Shown here: piece by piece, positions 59,720 through 64,000 of the stretch
How the letters are laid out: the number at the start of each line of letters is the position of its first letter
Numbering within the stretch: the first letter of the stretch is position 1
Origin: Coccinella septempunctata
Lineage: Eukaryota > Arthropoda > Insecta > Coleoptera > Coccinellidae
NCBI RefSeq assembly: GCF_907165205.1
Contig: NC_058195.1
Location: 3,782,001-3,846,000, forward strand
Length of the DNA: 64,000 bases
Direction: 5' to 3'
The notes under the pieces: generated by a model
Databases searched by the model: none
Seen by the model: the letters and a program-made list of their open reading frames with translations, nothing else
What the model was told of the DNA's origin: nothing
Position numbers and translations under genes: made by a program

Positions 59720-60330
59720 CGTAATACCATAAAGCATTACCAAGGCATTGTGGTGTTGAAGGAAACAGGAAAACCGATGAACTTGCAAAAAGAGCATCAA
59801 TGTTAATACCTGCTGGACCTTAGCCTTTCTGTGGGCTTGGAAAGTACCAATACAAGGCAGTGGTCCAACAATGAGAGTTGAACAACAGATTAAACCTCTG
59901 GAGAAACACTCCTGGACTCACTCAGTCGAAGAAATTCGTGATGATTTCACCGACCTACACCAGAAAACTGCTAAGGCTCTCATGAGCTGAGGTTCGGGTG
60001 ATGGTGGGACTGCTGACAGCAGACAGGGCACTGTCAGTACAAATATCATTTGCACCGTATGGGTAACTCAGCAGATGAGATTTGTAGGCTCTGTGGATCA
60101 GAAGCAGAAACAGCTGAACGCATGGTATGCAAGTATCCAGAGGATGGCCTAAGAACCACTCATATGGGGAAACCGGTCCTGGATACTCACGAGGCAACGG
60201 CTGAGGCCCCTAAGAATGTTGTCAGTTTTATCAACTCCATCGACAACCTCCTTGGATTCCTATGAATGAGTATTGTAGAGAACAAAAGACAACGATCCCG
60301 GTTCAAATAATAATAATGATAATCAGCAAC
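59720..60330 (+). mobile_element. LINE 3'-end fragment with RNase H end
   Basis: The plus strand reads HCGVEGNRKTDELAKRAS, the end of an RNase H domain of LINE ORF2. Past several frame breaks comes HRMGNSADEICRLCGSEAET, the cysteine motif typical of the C-terminal tail of such elements. Stops and frameshifts are frequent. The element ends near an aataataataatgataat tail (60306-60320), consistent with a LINE 3' end. Confidence 0.85.
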
Positions 60331-60689
60331 TACAAGGAGCCAGGATAACAGAAAGCGGAGAAACGAGAATCAAAATGGCTATCTGAATTCTTATAAAATT
60401 ACACATATTTCTGCAAATGGCCCTCAAATTAATATTTTAATCAGTCTTGGGGTCTTAGTAACACATTCAGAACAGGAGATGGCGCTCACATCACTTTGGT
60501 AGGTTCGTTTCATATCTTCCTAACTATGTAACCTTCGCAATGTAAGTCATAAGTAGATCTGTCACTGTCGTTGACCTTCAAACTATAATAGTCGGTGAGG
60601 GGGTTACATTTCAGTGCTATCTCAAGGTCTATAGGTCCCTTTCAGAGCTCTTCTCACTACTGAGCACTCTACATCTCGCATCTGAGAGG

Positions 60690-61110
60690 GCTTCGAGGAG
60701 TCTTAGTCCTCATTTCTCCTATAATTTCCTAGTCCAAGACATTCCTTGGGCAGGTCTGCAATATCGAGGCATTTTGTAACCAGGAGAACAAGAGTTGCCT
60801 CTTCTTCCCCATACAATCTACACTCGTCTTTTTCTGATGCCTTCCCCATTCTCATGCCTTCTAAGGCGACAAAGTCCTGTGAGAAAGCCAGTGAGAGAGG
60901 GTAACTCATTCTTTCTCAGATCCAAATACTTCTTGGATCTGGTTGGTTTAAAATTCTCGAGGAATTTTTTGGAATGGTCCATTCCTGGAAGATTCCTCTA
61001 GAGTGTTTCTCTTTTGGTTTCTTCCTTCTCCAGAAACTCTTTCTTATAGGTTCATTTTACTATACCACAGAAAGGCTCTGGGCCAGTAAGCTGTTTTTGC
61101 TTCTTTGATC
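60690..61110 (-). mobile_element. LINE ORF2 C-terminal fragment, opposite strand
   Basis: The minus strand reads KKYLDLRKNELPSLTGFLTG then LCRLRRH, the usual GLLTGHCRLR-HL block after RNase H. A frame shift follows, then ECRLYGEEEATLVLLVTKC, where the CRLCGEEE motif has Cys changed to Tyr. It lies tail-to-tail with the fragment at 59720-60330. Confidence 0.82.
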
Positions 61111-61989
61111 TCAGAGTGACCTGTAGCCCAGACCAAAGAGATCTGGATGTTCTTGCCTGTTTCATTGAGTCCTTCGAACTATGGAGCTCGCAGTAAATTC
61201 ACCCATCTAGAATTTTCAGATCTCTGCAATACGCCCAGAGAAAAGAACCCTTCGAATCGAAGGTAAACTCGTTACAATTCATAGTATGCCGATTCTTGCA
61301 CCCTCCATGAGATGTTATTTCAGCAGAAAACTGCCAGATACGTCAATACATCAAGAAACTGTCTCTGCCTTCACCTTAGCCTTAGCCTATTCATATGCCG
61401 GGGAGCGATCCTCCTCCTGAAATCTCATTATCTTTCGCCCTCCAGGACATCGGTAGACGAGACGGATGCGTCGATAGCAGGTCTGTCCGTCGGGGAAGGT
61501 GTCCAAGCCTGAACGAGGAGGCGATCGATGGGTCGACCTAGTTTCGTTGGGTACGGGCGGGGGTGAGGGTCAACGAAGGAGCGGGGAATGCACATTTCGT
61601 CTGGGTTAATGGGCCCAGAATGAATCGACTTTTTTTGGGTCATTCTAACGGACTCTCCATACGGAATAATTTGACGTGGATTCGATTGTTGTCAGGATGC
61701 TATTGTTGCGAACATGAAAGGGGAAAAAGGCTTGCCGATTTTGTTTCATCATTTCGCTTTGCCCCAAAAAAATTTTCGCCAGGTAAAATTGAATGAAAAA
61801 CGTTCTAACAGCAGGGAGATTCGATAAGCTGAAAACTGTTAACAGTAGGAACTGACAGTGAAAAACAAACTGAAGCAGCTAAGCTCGAAAGGTTTTATCT
61901 GGCCCCATTGCTTCAATGCCTTGCTGATATTAATGTAGGAACTATTATACTCCTAACATACATTCATTCATTGCTTTATCCCGTTACCG
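61111..61989. other. Intergenic; nothing recognised
   Basis: A GC-richer stretch at 61430-61600 with overlapping frames and no domain. No RNA gene seen. Confidence 0.35.
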
Positions 61990-63345
61990 GGAATAAATCT
62001 ACAAAAAGACAAAAAAAAACAAAACGGTGCGAACAGACTTATAATTTTTAAGGGCTACTTGCGACTGTGTGCCCTCCTGTGACTGAAGGAGACCCAACCT
62101 CGACCTACAGATCCTTCCACACTCCGGGCATGGATAGTCACCAACCAGATCTGTCCGCCGCTGTATCCTTCTCCAGTCTCCATTATAACTGTGTACCAAA
62201 GACCTCCACTATGACCTGTCTAACGCTAGTTGTTCCCAGTTATGATTGGCGTTAACTGTTTTTAGGGATTGATGCAGTATATCCTTAAAACGCTTATACT
62301 GACCTCCTGGTTTCCGGGCTCCCTCTGTGAATTCGCCATACAGAGCTATTTTGGGGAGTCTTATGTCTTGTATCCTCAGAATGTGGCTGCTCCATCTCAG
62401 TCGGGCCCTCGTTACTTGAGTCTCAATTGTTATACAACTCGCGCCTTGCAAGACTTCTGCATTCGAAACTTTGTGGAACCATCTGATGTGCATTATTTGT
62501 CTTAGATGACGTTGTTGCGTTTGTTCAAGCTGTTTAATATGTCGCCTGTAGGGCGTCCAGCTTTCGCTTCCGTAAAGAAGCGTTGGGAGGACCACTGCTT
62601 TGTAAACAACTGTCTTGGTCTTCAGATTGAGGTCGTGATTTTGAAACACTATGTCCTGTAGCTTCCAGAATGCCCGTTATGCCGAACTGATACGGTTGTG
62701 TATTTCCGTGTCTAGGTAAGCCCTAGTATTTATGAAGCTTCCCAAGTATTTGGACTGCTCTACCTATTCTAGAATTCCATTCTCCAGGCTGATGTCTGTT
62801 TGAAGGCTTTCTGGTGTACTTACCAGGATTTTGGTTTGTCGATATTGAGTCCAAGGCCTAAAGCTTGGTATATGTCTTTATAGGTGCCTAACATTATCTG
62901 TAGATCCTCTGAGCTGCTAGGGATAGGTGAGCAGTCGTCTGCATATTGAAGTTCCGTGTAAACTTTGTACGGCTTTTTGCTCTGAGGTGCTTCAAGTTAA
63001 ATAGGGGTCCATCAAATCTGAATCTTATTCCAACACCTCTTACAGGCATACTCATGTCAGCAATTATCGATACAGCTATGGCGAAAATATTGAGCAGAGA
63101 AGGCCCAGAGTAGGTCAAAAAACAGTCGGTTGTAGAGCCATTATGCTGTATTCTAGCGGTGTTGTTGGTATGAAGACTTTAACAAACGGCTTAGAATATT
63201 TCGGGTACTCCAAGGCGTCCCATGATTTTCCATAGAGTTCTTCTATTCACCAAGTCGAAGGCCTTACTTAAATCGATGAAAACTGTGTAGATCCTTGATT
63301 GTTGTTCACGGGCCTTCTCTTACAGCTGTCGCAGTGTAAAAATTA
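61990..63345 (-). mobile_element. LINE (same family as 13134-13410), degraded, with terminal zinc finger
   Basis: Reading the minus strand from about 63345: FSKAFDLVNRRTLWKIMGRL (palm), then, across stops and shifts, a QYADDCSPIP-like catalytic region near 62935-62960. Next comes an intact 146-codon stretch at 62209-62649 (LLYGSESWTPYRRHIKQLEQ; RARLRWSSHILRIQDIRLPK). It ends with YPCPECGRICRSRLGLLQSQ near 62120-62160, a C2H2-type finger often found at the C-terminus of this group. The tail near 61960-61975 is aatg-rich. The upstream endonuclease is absent. Confidence 0.9.
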
Positions 63346-64000
63346 GGTCCACCGTACCTCAATTCCGTCGAACAAGTTATAACCTGAGTGTCGTAATTTT
63401 TCGTGAAAATAATCAAGTCTAGAATAACAACCAGTTTCGTCATCCACTTGGCCTACCTCAAACCACCTTGACGTCTCCATCCACTCATTCAGCATACCTA
63501 CCCTCGCCTCTGAAACGATGTCATTACGCTCGCAAATGAACACTACAAGAGAAATTTTCCCGGTAAACCATAACACCTGTGGCCGCCGTTACGACCTCTC
63601 CAGCTAATTGTATGCAATAGCTTCTCTCGGCCTCATACACACAGGTATACACTCACGAGACCATTCATCATTCCCTCCCAGCTAGAATCTCCCATCCAGC
63701 CTTCTCCCCACAGCCCCCATTCCAGTATACGTGCCAAATTACGTATTCATTCGTTATCAAATTACCTCGTCGTGTATGACGCCCTTGGACCAACACAGAG
63801 ATGGGCCGATGAATGCCTGATGGGATCGAAACGTCGAAAAGTCATTTCGGCGTGATGATGATGAGCGTAGGGTGTATATGATCTTTATCAGGTTGATGGC
63901 GATGGATGTTTAGTTATCGGGACTTTGGTGAATGGGTGTCGAGGAAGAGTGGGGGAGATAGAGAGCCGGAAGAAGATTTCAATGTCGATTTTCTATTAAA
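63346..64000. other. Right end of window; nothing certain
   Basis: The 77-codon minus-strand frame at 63343-63576 begins at the LINE edge and shows no motif. A gcctgatgggatcgaaacgt motif lies near 63815. No gene seen. Confidence 0.35.

Overview
This window is eukaryotic nuclear DNA, most likely from an insect (possibly a beetle, but the sequence does not fix the species). The reasons are an AT-rich, intron-split, gene-poor landscape, several non-LTR retrotransposon remnants, Tc1-type DNA transposons with TA duplications, a tRNA-derived SINE, and a short TTAGG tract. There are no bacterial operons, rRNA genes or canonical tRNA genes. Most open reading frames in the window are chance frames or lie inside repeats.

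The largest feature is a satellite DNA family with a ~494-bp monomer. It forms two direct-orientation arrays, one running off the left edge (1-~5531, ~11 monomers) and one at ~23969-31850 (~16 monomers). Both right-hand ends carry the same diverged monomer type, and internal monomers share private variants at offsets of 3 and 8 monomers, as in higher-order repeats. A 7-bp-based minisatellite, a GT tract and a double hairpin lie just left of the second array.

Only two gene pieces are convincing, and both are on the minus strand. One is a coding exon of a two-pore-domain (K2P) potassium channel at 13801-13999, holding the first membrane helix and flanked by good splice sites. The other is a complete four-exon gene for a 193-residue, cysteine-rich, two-pass membrane protein at 19193-20635; all its splice phases agree, but I do not recognise the family.

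The mobile complement includes two copies of one Tc1 family (6738-7850, internally deleted and carrying a nested MITE; 37176-38661, near full length but with stops and a frameshift), a Jockey-like LINE (about 34900-36160), several LINE 3'-end fragments (13134-13410, 57110-57215, 59720-60330, 60690-61110, 61990-63345), a fold-back element (8550-9448), small MITEs, a PIF/Harbinger-like element (about 54071-54956) and a SINE (about 48790-49060).

Between 40.2 and 46.85 kb, four arrays of a 158-bp tandem repeat alternate with other sequence. Three have a shared 3' tail with a GGGGG/CCCCC hairpin. Two are bracketed by long direct duplications (~165 and ~240 bp) of otherwise unrelated sequence. This is the most unusual structure in the window and resembles a Helitron/Helentron-associated non-autonomous element family. 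All computation here was by eye; identities and exact edges are approximate.
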